64,000 nucleotides of DNA from Macrostomum hystrix (taxonomy: Eukaryota > Platyhelminthes > Macrostomidae): contig CATNEN010000003.1 of NCBI GenBank assembly GCA_950097015.1, forward strand, positions 6,412,001-6,476,000, given 5' to 3'. The notes beneath the pieces were generated by a model. The model made no database searches. It saw only the letters and a program-made list of their open reading frames with translations, and had not been told where the DNA came from. Of the stretch, positions 12,401 through 22,299 are shown in pieces (position 1 is the first letter of the stretch; each line of letters begins with the position of its first letter). The translations under genes were made by a program, and so were the position numbers.

Positions 12401-15400
12401 ATTCTCTGTTGCTATGCAGTTTCTCTTCTCTGTTGCTATGGGGTTTCTCTGTTGCTATGAGATTTCTCTGTTGCTATGGGATTTCTCGTCTGCTTTGTAA
12501 CTTCTCTGTTGCTTTGTGATTTCTCTGTTGCTTTGAGGTTTTTCAGTGGCTGTGGGATTTCTCTGTTGCTATTGGATTTCCTGTCATGGATTTCTCTTTA
12601 GGAAATATTTTTAGGTGGTTTGTTATTCTCTACCTTCGTAAATGCTACTAATAGTAATAGAATTAAAATTTTATGAAATTTAGAGTGAAATATTGAGATT
12701 GTAAATCCTATCGATATTCTAAGATTAGTTTTTTCCATAATTCGTAGAAGATCCAGAGCCCGGTACCCTATTGGACCAGCTGTTTCGCAAGACCTGTACA
12801 ACACCATTCATCTATTGGATGCCGCTCAATGATGAACAGGTAAGTTCATTAATTTTAAAACATGTTATGTATTTTTTACACTCTAGTAGTGCACATAAAA
12901 TAGTCGGCCCTTTTTATCTAATCATATTTCAATAAGGTTTATCGAACTTCTGCACCGTTAATAAATGTTTCTATATTAAGTCTGTTATAATCACGTGCTT
13001 AGCGTGTAAATTAAAAAATTTTAGGCTCGGAAATATATTCATTTGTTTGTCAGTCATAATTTTACACTATTGTCATTTAAGCGTTGTTGTTTTGTTGCCA
13101 TAGTGACTAGAAGGAAATGCCTCGCACAGTATTGCGTGTGCAGCTATTTTTAGCATCCAGGCCGAATTCATTTTAAACGGCGGGTTTTATGTTTGTCAGC
13201 TGATATTTATAAAAGTACATCGAACGTACGACAATGGCTAATAATCAACACGCTACTTATGTTCTTTATTGGGCAAAATATTGCAGACGTATAGTGTTCG
13301 TAGTTTTTGTTTTTTAGTCTGGGTGAAAAAAAAAATAGCTTTTTTTACTAACACGCAGACCTTGCATGACTGGAAAAAGGGGACTTTAGGAGCAGCCAGC
13401 TCGAAGAAGCATTTCATATCGCTATGCAGCAATTTTTTCATTTTTATCTTTAACTTCTTATCCTATTGTTTTTTGTAGATACTTATGCCCTGGATTGCGC
13501 AAAATGGGCAGAGGTTATGACTACTGCGTTAGTCTACTGTTTTTTATGAGCTAAAATTAGACTAAAATAAATATCCAGACACCCCGTGTATTTCTTTTGC
13601 ATTTTTGCATCTCTTAATTTGCAATTTACTTTATATCGGGTCATTGAGTATGAGTCATTAAATAATTATATCAATGTATTACTTGTATAAAACTATACTT
13701 AAATGCCTAGATTTCTCTGAGCTATGTGATGCAGAACGCATGGGACATATACTGACATTTGTAGTGTTAGTCACACTGATATTCTTAAGTTAGGGCGGGC
13801 CTCGATTTTACTGCGTCAGGTACTAAAAATAAAGTGTCACAGATTTGTTTCATATTTTAAGACGTGAAATTAATTCACTAATGTGATTTAAATGTTGGGT
13901 TGTGAAAAAGGTAGAGGATATTGAAGTTTTATCGTCGTTATTTTCAATAGGGATTCAGAATTTCGGAATTTCAGTCCGGTTTTTTTGGCTTTGGATCTAC
14001 TCTAGAAGTTTTGGGAAATAAAGTCACTTTTTGGAGGTGATTATAAAGTTTTCGAAACTTGTTCCATTGTTTTGGGGAGTTGATTGGTGTAAATATTCGG
14101 AAATTGAGTCTGTTTTCGGGAGGAAATCGGTAAATTTTCGGAAATTGAGTCTGTTTTCGGAGAAAATCGGTAAATTTTCGGAAAAATTGAGTGTTTTCGG
14201 TAAAAATTGGTAAATTTTCGGAAAATTGAGTCTGTTTTCGGAGGAAATCGGTAATTTTTCGGAAATTGAGTCTGTTTTCGGAGAGAATTTGTGAAATTTC
14301 GAAAATTGAAGCTGTTTTCAGGAGAGAATTTGTGAAATTTCGGAAATTGAGTCTGTTTTCGGGAGGAAATCGGTAAATTTTCGAAAAGTTGAGTCTGTAT
14401 TCAGGAGAGAATTTATGAAATTTCGGAAATTGAGTCTGTTTTCGGGAGGAAATCGGTAAATTTTCGAAAAGTTGAGTCTGTATTCAGGAGAGAATTTATG
14501 AAATTTCGGAAATTGAGTCTTTTTTTGAGAGGAAATCGGTAATTTTCAGAAAAATTGAGTCTGTTTTCGGAGAAAATTGGTAAATTTTCGGAAATTGAGT
14601 CTGTTTTCAGGAGAGAATATGTGAAATTTCGGAAATTGAGTCTGTTTTCGGGAGGAAATCGGTAAATTTTCGGAAAAATTGAGTCTGTTTTCGGAGAAAA
14701 ATGGTAAATTTTCGGAAATTGAGTCTGTTTTCGGGAGGAAATCGGTAAATTTTCGAAAAGTTGAGTCTGTATTCAGGAGAGAATTTATGAAATTTCGGAA
14801 ATTGAGTCTTTTTTTGAGAGGAAATCGGTAATTTTCAGAAAAATTGAGTCTGTTTTCGGAGAAAATTGGTAAATTTTCGGAAATTGAGTCTGTTTTCAGG
14901 AGAGAATATGTGAAATTTCGGAAATTGAGTCTGTTTTCGGGAGGAAATCGGTAAATTTTCGGAAAAATTGAGTCTGTTTTCGGAGAAAAATGGTAAATTT
15001 TCGGAAATTGAGTCTGTTTTCGGGAGGAAATCGGTAAATTTTCAAAAAAATTGATTCTGTTTTCGTAGAAAATTGGTGAATTTTTCGGAAATTGAGTCCG
15101 TTTTCGGGGAGAATTAGTGAAATTTCGGAAATTGAGTCTGTTTTCAGGAGACAATTTGTGAAATTTCGGAAATTGAGTCTGTTTTCGGGAGGGAATCGGT
15201 AAATTTTCGGAAATTGAGTCTGTTTTCAGGAGAGAGTTTGTGAAATTTCGGAAATTTAGTCTGCTTTCGGGAGGGAATCGGTTAATTTCCGGAAATTGAG
15301 TCTGTTTTCAGGAGAGAGTTTTTTTCTGAATTTTGGAAATTTAGTCATCGCTTTCGGAAAAGGGATTACAAGGTTTTTGGAAATCGAAATTCAATTTTTC

Positions 15401-15751
15401 GGTAAGCAATTCCATAGTTTTCGGAAATTTATTCGTCATATTTCGAAGTTGTTAAATTTTGAGAAAATGTTCCATGAAATTTAGATTTTATGTAAAATAC
15501 TTTCGTCCTCTCATCAATATTCGGTCTCTTCCATCTTCCCCCAGGTGAAGGTTCGCGACGAGAAACGTCAATCAGCAAACGCATCAGCTACTGCTAAAGC
15601 GCGCGACTCAACGGGCGATAAGCCTCGCTACACCAGACTCAATCTGTCTAACAGCGGCGGCGGCGGCGGAGGCGGCGGCGGCATTCGGCGTCGAAGCCGA
15701 AGTCGCAGTCGCGGCGTCGATCGGGACAGGGACAGGGGCGGTCGGCGATGA
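9160..15751 (+). CDS. ACIN1: Acinus orthologue, 3' seven exons
   Basis: Acinus is the nuclear scaffold of the ASAP complex (with RNPS1 and SAP18), which binds spliced mRNA near the exon junction complex. Exons: 9160-9462, 9540-9732, 10095-10243, 10337-10681, 11497-12112, 12748-12839, 15545-15751; all phases match and give about 634 residues. The first two are acidic, Ser/Ala-rich. Exons 3-4 carry RRAAWG followed by ITTKVLDKLLPD, the conserved region before the RRM. Exon 5 is the RRM (GLVRPFTLQQLREL; then WLDRIKTRCYAEF), with a Glu/Lys-rich insert between its halves. Exon 6 encodes the RNPS1-SAP18-binding motif (LLDQLFRKT...IYWMPL). Exon 7 ends in a glycine run and an RS-rich tail. No SAP domain is visible. 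Upstream exons may lie before the window, or translation may begin at ATG 9235. Family assignment is firm; exon ends are inferred from splice consensus. Confidence 0.88.
9540..9732 (+). CDS. ACIN1: ACIN1 exon b
   Basis: Follows a 77-bp intron (acceptor TTCATTCAG). Encodes an Ala/Ser/Gly-rich linker beginning GKPTRGEKRSS and ending GEPPAKKADTVA. Donor GCTG|GTGAGT, phase 1. Confidence 0.75.
9805..10060 (+). repeat. Minisatellite, ACIN1 intron b-c
   Basis: About seven diverged copies of a unit near 35 bp with cores CTACCCCTT and TGATGTACATT. It fills most of a 362-bp intron. Copies vary in length, so the array is old or poorly homogenised. Confidence 0.6.
10095..10243 (+). CDS. ACIN1: ACIN1 exon c
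   Basis: Acceptor CCAACACAG, donor GAT|GTAAGA. The single G from exon b completes Glu. Encodes KPRKPRQRRAAWGLKKS, then an Ala/Thr-rich stretch and LITTKVLD, aligned with the conserved RRWG...ITTESL region of animal Acinus. It has no start codon of its own. Confidence 0.8.
10337..10681 (+). CDS. ACIN1: ACIN1 exon d
   Basis: Acceptor TTGTTTCAG, donor CAG|GTGAGA, phase 0 both sides. Starts KLLPDCRAEL, continuing the conserved segment from exon c. The rest is a charged linker with an HRREASRSPSQKRQ basic patch. Confidence 0.8.
10703..11350 (+). repeat. 29-bp minisatellite, ACIN1 intron d-e
   Basis: About 20 copies with core GTTGTCAAACTGTCAGTC followed by TTTGTATTGGG. Variant units (CAAGTTTCCTGGGG; CTAGGTTTTAAG) recur in the same order twice, showing block duplication. 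The array begins about 20 nt after the donor at 10682. Open frames across it are repeat artefacts. Confidence 0.9.
11497..12112 (+). CDS. ACIN1: ACIN1 exon e, RRM
   Basis: Acceptor TTCTTTTAG, donor A|GTAAGC (phase 1). Contains both halves of the Acinus RRM: RNP2-like ILKVTGLVRPFTL and RNP1-like TRCYAEFDSIEEA, separated by an acidic/Lys insert of about 40 residues. It then has PLTVEFASKLELDWAR and an acidic-to-basic linker. Confidence 0.9.
12215..12595 (+). repeat. About 18-bp minisatellite, ACIN1 intron e-f
   Basis: Tandem copies with core TTTCTCTGTTGCTATG separated by GGG or GAA variants, in a 635-bp intron. It is pyrimidine-rich on the + strand, but lies about 150 nt before the acceptor. 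Confidence 0.85.
12748..12839 (+). CDS. ACIN1: ACIN1 exon f, RNPS1/SAP18-binding motif
   Basis: Acceptor TTCGTAG, donor CAG|GTAAGT. The 30 residues contain LLDQLFRKTCTTPFIYWMPL, the diagnostic RSB motif of Acinus. The exon is too short to stand out as an open frame and was found from splice logic and motif. Confidence 0.9.
12840..14029 (+). other. Non-repetitive part of last ACIN1 intron
   Basis: About 1.2 kb of AT-rich intron. No exon, tRNA or transposon is recognised. A small open frame at 13269-13478 has no coding character. Confidence 0.5.
14030..15340 (+). repeat. About 41-bp minisatellite, last ACIN1 intron
   Basis: Roughly 30 copies combining GAAATTGAGTCTGTTTTCGG and GGAAATCGGTAAATTTTC, with subtypes carrying AGGAGAGAATTTGTG. 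A block of about 289 bp is duplicated (compare AATTTTCAGA at 14541 and 14830). It lies 200 nt before the final exon. Confidence 0.9.
15545..15751 (+). CDS. ACIN1: ACIN1 exon g, RS-rich C-terminus
   Basis: Acceptor CTTCCCCCAG. Begins VKVRDEKRQS, continuing directly from the RSB exon. It then has KPRYTRLNLSNSG, nine glycines, and an alternating RS/RD tail ending GGRR-TGA. The arginine/serine tail is typical of splicing factors. Confidence 0.88.
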   Translation: MKVRDEKRQSANASATAKARDSTGDKPRYTRLNLSNSGGGGGGGGGIRRRSRSRSRGVDRDRDRGGRR

Positions 15752-15998
15752 CTGGAATGTAGTGAAACGAAGGTTAATTAATCTACGCTTTTCTCGCTGA
15801 CTATAAGGGACTGCGGTATAATGTATGATTTATGGACTAATGAAAGTTAATGAAAGCTAATTATAAGTACCTGAAGAAAATATGGTGTAGCCCATTAGTT
15901 TCTTAGAATCATACTTAGATCACATTATTATATTATAGTCTGCCAGTCCTGTTCAGTATCCAGTCTGGCAGCTTTTGGATACGGAATGTTTGTTTATT

Positions 15999-16004
15999 AA
16001 TAAA
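15999..16004 (+). terminator. ACIN1 polyadenylation signal
   Basis: AATAAA lies 248 nt after the ACIN1 stop, with a T-rich stretch (TTTTTGTCCTCTTT) about 25 nt downstream. It is the first canonical signal after the stop. Confidence 0.6.
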
Positions 16005-16029
16005 AATTATTCACCTGTCAAATAACTAA

Positions 16030-17446
16030 TTTTTGTCCTCTTTCAGCGTCTTGTGTTTCATCTGTTTTCAAATACCATCTCGTACAAAACAAGACAAAAG
16101 ACGAAAAACTATTAAAAAGCTATGTAATATCCATTTGAATAATCATCCGGTTATTAAACTATTCTTGCATGTTTGTTGCTTTTGGTATGTAAACTTATAA
16201 TTCTGTCAGTTTTATAATTATTAATATTGATGTTATCATTTTAATCTTTCTCTTTGTTTGTGTACTATTGTGAAATTTAGTTTTACTGTTGTACTTTAGG
16301 GTTTGAATGGAAAATAGTTGGTGTAATCAGCTACCATGAAATTCACAATAGAACATGCTTTACGAGTAATTATTTTCAATTCAATCTGTGGTACTTATTT
16401 TGTCTGTCTCTCAATATTTTAGGTATAAGATGTTGTTAATTGAAATTAAAAAAATTGCACTCCTAAAAATTGCCTCAAAATGGGAAAAACCCTCGCAAAC
16501 TTCATATTTGTACCAAAATTTAATAATAATTTAATTGTTAAATTATGGCCTATTAAATTATTGAACCCCCGAAATAAAAAGTGCAAGCTTGGTGGCTTTG
16601 CGCAACACTTGATTGCCATTGCCGTTTGTTGACATATTTCATTTAAAACCATGTTACCCTTTTTTAACTTATTTGTTATCTTTAATTCTAAGATATATTT
16701 TACATGCAGAATAGAAGCTTAGATAGGAAATTGCTGTGTTCATTTTGTAGTTCTGTCATATTTCTTATTAGGTACTTTCTTTGGTCAATGTGCGTAAAAC
16801 TACCTTATAATAGGCGCGTCCTTATTTCTCTCTGCACTAGTTATTCGCTAACATAAGTCACGCCCTGACTTGTACAGCCCTTTTCTCATTTCTGTCCTCA
16901 AGGTCATTTATGCTATCTTAGTCTACGCTTGTCGATAATGTACAGTAGGCTGATGTACATTCGTTCTCTCCCGCGCGTGCCATCTGGGGTCGCCCCATAA
17001 CCCACCCCACCACCCCTAGCACTTTATGTTAGCCAGCGGAGACTGCGAATAAAAACGTTGAAACCCTTCCGCGGTCAAACCGCGGGAATTCCACTGTCTT
17101 GTAGAGCCTTGTCTTGGGGTTGGTTCCAGTGTACATTAGGCGGCTGCGTGTCTGTCTGCTTAAATAGACTTTTAGTTACAAATTTTACAAAGCAAGCATT
17201 ATTTATACAGATAGCTTAACAAAGGATTAAATAGAAAATCAATATTATTCTAGAGTCGATATTAAAGAATTATTTGTTAATTGATATTGTTGAAATTCTT
17301 CTCAAATTGCAGCCACTCTGACCCCAAAACACTGGCGATTTGGTGGACTTCGTCTCCGCTTTAGGGGCCGAAATAACTCTAATTAGACTAAATTTTTCTT
17401 CTCTTATTGAACTGAATACAACAAATAAAGAAAGTCAATCACAGCA
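16030..17446. other. Intergenic DNA between ACIN1 and GADD45
   Basis: AT-rich, no exon recognised. The right-hand 500 bases become GC-richer toward the GADD45 start and probably hold its promoter and 5' leader. ATGTACATT-like strings occur near 16950 and 17130. Confidence 0.55.
17069..17085. promoter_or_regulatory. GC-rich inverted repeat upstream of GADD45
   Basis: CCGCGGT-CAA-ACCGCGG is a perfect 7-bp inverted repeat about 360 nt before the GADD45 ATG. It is followed directly by GGAATTCC. A dimeric transcription-factor site is possible; the binding protein is unknown. Confidence 0.3.
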
Positions 17447-17490
17447 ATGGCAGATTGGCAAGCGTCACTGCTGGATCGGAATGGCTCAAG
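17447..17490 (+). CDS. GADD45: GADD45 exon 1
   Basis: ATG in context CAGCAATGG, 14 codons plus AG, donor AG|GTAAGG. Followed by a 75-bp intron, one of the few without a repeat. Confidence 0.8.
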
Positions 17491-20400
17491 GTAAGGCCTT
17501 GTAATTATCCTGTACGTACTATACTGTATTTTAACTAATTATACAACTGCTTTTAATGTTCTCAGTGCGATGGTATCTGACGATGTGACGGCAACGAACC
17601 TTGTGAATGCCAACATGCAGGAATGTCTGGCCCGAGCCAATACGGACGGTAGACTCGTGGCCGGCTTCAAATCCGTTGTGGAAACGCTCGAAAAAAAGTA
17701 ATTATTAACTGCCCGGACACTGTTTAAGTTCTTGTCTGTCAGTCTACTGTTTTCTTGTCTGTCAGTCTACTGTTTTCCTGTCTTTAAGTCTACTGTTTTC
17801 CTGTCTGTCAGTCTACTGTTTTCCTGTCTGTCAGTCTACTGTTTTCCTGTCTGTCAGTCTACTGTTTTCCTGTCTGTCAGTCTACTGTTTTCTTGTCTGT
17901 CAGTCTACTGTTTTCCTGTCTGTCAGTCTACTGTTTTCTTGTCTGTCAGTCTACTGTTTTCCTGTCTGTCAGTCTACTGTTTTCCTGTCTGTCAGTCTAC
18001 TGTTTTCCTGTCTGTCAGTCTACTGTTTTCCTGTCTGTCAGTCTACTGTTTTCCTGTCTGTCAGTCTACTGTTTTCCTGTCTGTCAGTCTACTGTTTTCC
18101 TGTCTGTCAGTCTACTGTTTTCCTGTCTGTCAGTCTACTGTTTTCTTGTCTGTCTTTGTCTGTCTGTCTGTGTCTGTCTGTCTTTTGTTTTCGTGTCTGT
18201 CTGTATTTCTGTCGTTTGCTGATCTAGAATTTTAGAAAGTTAAGTTTATTACAATAACTTAACTTTATCCTTTATCCTATTAACTTATTCATTTTTCACC
18301 TAGACTTTTTACCTAAAGTTAAACTTTTTCTCACGAATTTATATTTTTCCGTGTCTCCAACCCAACCCGCAGTTCAGATCACTGTCTATTCTGTGTACTA
18401 CCGGAGAATCTCTGGAGTGATAAAAATCGAGTAGGCTTGTTCAGCTGTGTCATGTCTCTCTGCCATCAGCACAATGTCAAAATGATTAAGGTTAGTAGTT
18501 TTCGTTTTTTAATTATTAATCATGTAACAAAAACAAATTTGGTTGTTTTTAGCTTCCACAACAAAAAGATTACATTCATTATTCAAACCGTTTCAAATCA
18601 ATAACAGGTTTCTTAGAATTATAAGTGTCAGGCTTCCTAGAATTAAAAGTATCAGGTTTCTTAGAATTATAAGTGTCAGGTTTCTTAGAATCATAAGTGT
18701 CAGGCTTCTTAGAATTAAAAGTATCAGGTTTCTTAGAATTATAAGTGTCAGGCTTCTTCGAATTAAAAGTATCAGGTTTCTTAGAATTATAAGTGTCAGG
18801 CTTCTTAGAATTATGTGTCAGGTTTCTTAGAATTATAAAGTGTCAGGCTTCTTAGAATTATAAAAGTGTCAGGCTTCTTAGAATTATAAAAGTGTCAGGC
18901 TTCTTAGAATTATAAAAGTGTCAGGCTTCTTAGAATTATAAAAGCGTCAGGCTTCTTAGAATTATAAAAGTGTCAGGTTTCTTAGAATTATAAAAGTTTC
19001 ATGCTTCTTAGAATTATAAAAGTGTCAGGCTTCTTAGAATTATAAAAGCGTCAGTTTTCTTAGAATTATAAATTTTCATGCTTCTTAGAATTATAAAAGC
19101 GTCAGTTTCCTTAGAATTATAAAAGTGTCAGGCTTCTTAGAATTATTAAAGTGTCAGGCTTCTTATATTCAGAGAAGTTACAGGTTTCTTAGAATCAGAA
19201 CTGTGTCAGGTATCCTGGAATCAGAGCAGTTACAGGTTTCCTAGAATCAGAAATGTGTCATGTTTCTTAGAATCAGATCAGTTACAGGTTTCTTAGAACC
19301 AGATCAGTTACAGGTTTCTTAGAATCAGAGCAGTTACAGGTTTCTTAGAATCAGAGCAGTTACATGTTTCTTAGAATCAGAGCAGTTACAGGTTTCTTAA
19401 AATCAGAGCAGTTACATGTTTCTTAGAACCAGATCAGTTACAGGTTTCTTAGAATCAGATCAGTTACATGTTTCTTAGAACCAGATCAGTTACATGTTTC
19501 TTAGAACCAGATCAGTTACAGGTTTCTTAGAACCAGATCAGTTACAGGTTTCTTAGAATCAGATCAGTTACAGGTTTCTTAGAATCAGAGCAGTTACAGG
19601 TTTCTTAGAATCAGAGCAGTTACAGGTTTCTTAGAATCAGATCAGTTACAGGTTTCTTAGAATCAGAGCAGTTACAGGTTTCTTAGAATCAGATCAGTTA
19701 CAGGTTTCTTAGAATCAGAGCAGTTACAGGTTTCTTAGAATCAGAGCAGTTACATGTTTCTTAGAACCAGATCAGTTACAGGTTTTTTAGAATCAGAGCA
19801 GTTACAGGTTTCTTAGAATCAGATCAGTTACAGGTTTCTTAGAATCTGATAATATTTTCTAAAAGCAGACTTGTAGATATGTTAAAAGTAAATATAAAAT
19901 GGTTGCTGGGTTATATTCTGAGTGCGTAACTAAATTACGAAGGAATTTCCACTGTCTGCTGTTTAAGATTAACAAAATGGCAAACCGTATGGAGTTATTT
20001 TCTGTCCCTTTCTATCTCTCTGTCTTTCTCATTCTATACCGGACTATATAAAATTGTACTGTGTAAGTGAATACCCGCTAGAAGACAGAAGATATGCTCT
20101 GCGTGGGTGGGTGGGTGTTCTTGTGGGCCAGCCATTGCTTTAAACTGTTATTCGACAGCTTGAAGTATGTCTTCCATTTTCATCCGCAAGGTTTCAAATT
20201 GAGTGTGTGTGAACGATAACATGGAACTAAATGTTTTATATGGGTAGCGACTAGCGGCAGACACTGATGACTTAATAATGCAAATAGGGTTATACTAGTA
20301 GATTTAGACCGTTGATGAGAGAAGTAGACTGATTTATGAGATAAGTACGAGTATATTAATTTTTGAGAGAGATTTTTTGAGAAGTAGACTGGATGAGAGA

Positions 20401-21265
20401 AGTAGACTGATGGATGATAGAAGTAGACTGATGGATGATAGAAGTAGACTGATGGATGAGAGAAGTAGACTGATGGATGATAGAAGTAGACTGATAGATG
20501 ATAGAAGTAGACTAATTGATGATAGAAGTAGACTGATGGATGATAGAAGTAGACTGATGGATGAGAGAAGTAGACTGATGGATGAGAGAAGTAGACTGAT
20601 AGATGACAGAAGTAGACTAATTGATGATAGAAGTAGACTGATGGATGAGAGAAGTAGACTGGTGGATGAGAGAAGTAGACTAATTGATGATTGAAGTAGA
20701 TTGGTGGATGAGAGAAGTAGACGGATGGATGAGAGAAGTAGACTGATGGATGATTGAAGTAGACTAATTGATGATTGAAGTAGACTGATGAATGAGAGAA
20801 GTAGACTGATGGATGATAGAAGTAGACTGATAGATGATAGAAGTAGACTAATTGATGATAGAAGTAGACTGATGGATGATAGAAGTAGACTGATGGATGA
20901 GAGAAGTAGACTGATAGATGAGAGAAGTAGGCTGATGGATGAGAGAAGTAGACTGGTGGATGAGAGAAGTAGACTGGTGGATGAGAGAAGTAGACTGATT
21001 AATGAAAGAAGTAGACTTTACCTGACACCCTTCTCTTCCCGTTGCCAACCAGGTTGACGACGATCAGCTGGTTAGGAAAATTATCGATCGGACCTCCGGC
21101 GGTTCCAGCAGTACTTCCCACCTGTCCTACGAGTGCATGCTGATCATGCAGCCTAACAATAGACAGCCAATATTGCCATGCGATGAGCAAATGCTTCGCT
21201 ATCACAGTAGATTTCCAGGAAACGATTTCTCAAATTTGCCTCTAGTTCGGCTGTCAGAGTTCTGA
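17447..21265 (+). CDS. GADD45: GADD45 family stress sensor, complete, four exons
   Basis: GADD45 proteins are small acidic L7Ae/L30e-fold proteins that bind MTK1/MAP3K4, PCNA and CDK1 partners in stress and cell-cycle control. Exons are 17447-17490, 17566-17697, 18373-18490 and 21053-21265; the phases join to give 168 residues, close to the usual 160-165. The N-terminus is MADWQASLLDRNGS. The core strand-helix segment is HCLFCVLPENLWSDKNRVG, followed by LFSCVMSLCHQHNVKMIKV. The C-terminal part has CMLIMQPNNRQPILPC and ends LPLVRLSEF, like the vertebrate ending. A short first coding exon and four exons overall match the vertebrate gene. Which paralogue group it corresponds to cannot be said; invertebrates usually have one. 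Introns 2 and 3 are mostly minisatellite. No regulatory site for p53-type control was recognised. Confidence 0.9.
17566..17697 (+). CDS. GADD45: GADD45 exon 2
   Basis: Acceptor TGTTCTCAG, donor AA|GTAATT (phase 2). Encodes AMVSDDVTATNLVNANMQEC to GFKSVVETLEK, the first helix region of the family fold. Confidence 0.85.
17733..18225 (+). repeat. 23-bp minisatellite, GADD45 intron 2
   Basis: About 18 nearly identical copies with core CTGTCAGTCTACTGTTTTC, degenerating at the right into TGTCTGTC simple repeat. It starts 35 nt after the donor. Very low divergence indicates recent expansion or homogenisation. Confidence 0.95.
18373..18490 (+). CDS. GADD45: GADD45 exon 3
   Basis: Acceptor AACCCGCAG, donor AAG|GTTAGT. 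Encodes the central CLFCVLPENLW strand and the helix ending HQHNVKMIK. No start codon opens it, so it was recovered from splice phase. Confidence 0.88.
18605..19165 (+). repeat. About 26-bp minisatellite, GADD45 intron 3 (left)
   Basis: Core GTGTCAGGCTTCTTAGAATT, with alternating CAGGTTT and CAGGCTT units at the left and longer ATAAAAG units to the right. Confidence 0.9.
19166..19850 (+). repeat. 26-bp minisatellite, GADD45 intron 3 (middle)
   Basis: Core GTTACAGGTTTCTTAGAATC plus AGAGCA or AGATCA. It is contiguous with the left array and shares the CAGGTTTCTTAGAAT half-unit, so one family appears to have mutated into the other, with mixed units near 19190-19270. Confidence 0.9.
19851..20376 (+). 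other. Non-repetitive part of GADD45 intron 3
   Basis: About 0.5 kb between two arrays. No gene, SINE or RNA recognised. Confidence 0.5.
20377..21020 (+). repeat. 21-bp minisatellite, GADD45 intron 3 (right)
   Basis: About 30 copies with core AGAAGTAGACTGATGGATGA. The period is a multiple of three, so it stays open as a spurious RSRLMDD-type frame on both strands. It ends about 30 nt before the exon 4 acceptor. Confidence 0.95.
21053..21265 (+). CDS. GADD45: GADD45 exon 4 with stop
   Basis: Acceptor TTGCCAACCAG. Encodes VDDDQLVRKIIDRTSGGSSS, then the CMLIMQPN strand and the C-terminal LPLVRLSEF. TGA is at 21263-21265. It lies 30 nt after the end of a 21-bp tandem array. Confidence 0.88.
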   Translation, partial: VDDDQLVRKIIDRTSGGSSSTSHLSYECMLIMQPNNRQPILPCDEQMLRYHSRFPGNDFSNLPLVRLSEF

Positions 21266-21499
21266 CATTTTTTTGTTTATTTGTTATTGTAATTGTGTGG
21301 TTTTCTTAATGGTCTATATAGTCGAATTGTAATGATTTTATTCTCGATTTTTTCTAGGTGAAATTTGTTAGCAATGTCACTGTATTGTTTAGTTTCAATT
21401 TCCATCAGATGGCGTTGTACTTGACAGGGCAGTGCGCCTTAAGACCTGTATTCATTTGTCATTTTCTCGGGGCTGATTTGAATGCTTTAAAATGGCGCC

Positions 21500-22290
21500 A
21501 GTCTAGTGCCACTTTGGAGTCTTTGCTCAAGAAATGGCGTTTTCTATAGTGCCACTTTAGAGTCTTCACCTAAAAATGGCTTTTTCTTTAGTGCCACTTT
21601 GAAGTCGTGGCTCAAAAATGGCTTCTTTTATAGTGCCACTTTGGAGTCTTGGCTCAAAAATGGCTTCTTTTATAGTGCCACTTTGAAGTCGTGGCTCAAA
21701 AATGGCTTCTTTTATAGTGCCACTTTGAAGTCGTGGCTCAAAAATGGCTTCTTGTATAGTGCCACTTTGGAGTCTTGATTTAAAAACGGCGTTTTCTAAG
21801 TGCCACTTTAGTCTTTGCCTAAAAATTGCTTCTTTAATAGTGCCACTTTGAAGTATTGGCTCGAAAATGGCTTCATTTAAAGTGCCACTTTGAAGTCTTG
21901 GCTCAAAAAAGGCTTCTTCTATAGTGCCACTTTCGAGTCTTGGCTTTAAAACGGCGTTTTCTAAAGTGCCACTTTAGATTCTTTGCCTAAAAATGGCTTC
22001 TTTAATAGTGCCACTTTGAAGTCTTGGCTCAAAAATGGCTTCATTTAAAGTGCCACTTTGGAGTCTTGGCTCAAAAATGGCTTCTTTTATAGTGCCACTT
22101 TGAAGTCGTGGCTCAAAAATGGCTTCTTGTATAGTGCCACTTGGGAGTCTTGGCTTTAAAACGGCGTTTTCTAAAGTGCCACTTTAGAGTCTTTGCCTAA
22201 AAATGGCTTCTTTAATAGTGCCACTTTGAAGTATTGGCTCAAAAATGGCTTCATTTAAAGTGCCACTTTTAAGTTTTGGCTCAAAAACGT
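21500..22290 (+). repeat. 42-bp minisatellite downstream of GADD45
   Basis: About 19 copies combining AGTGCCACTTTGAAGTC and GGCTCAAAAATGGCTTC. It begins 235 nt after the GADD45 stop and may be part of its 3' UTR, since the first clear AATAAA lies beyond it at 22656. Confidence 0.9.
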
Positions 22291-22299
22291 CATCTGTAG

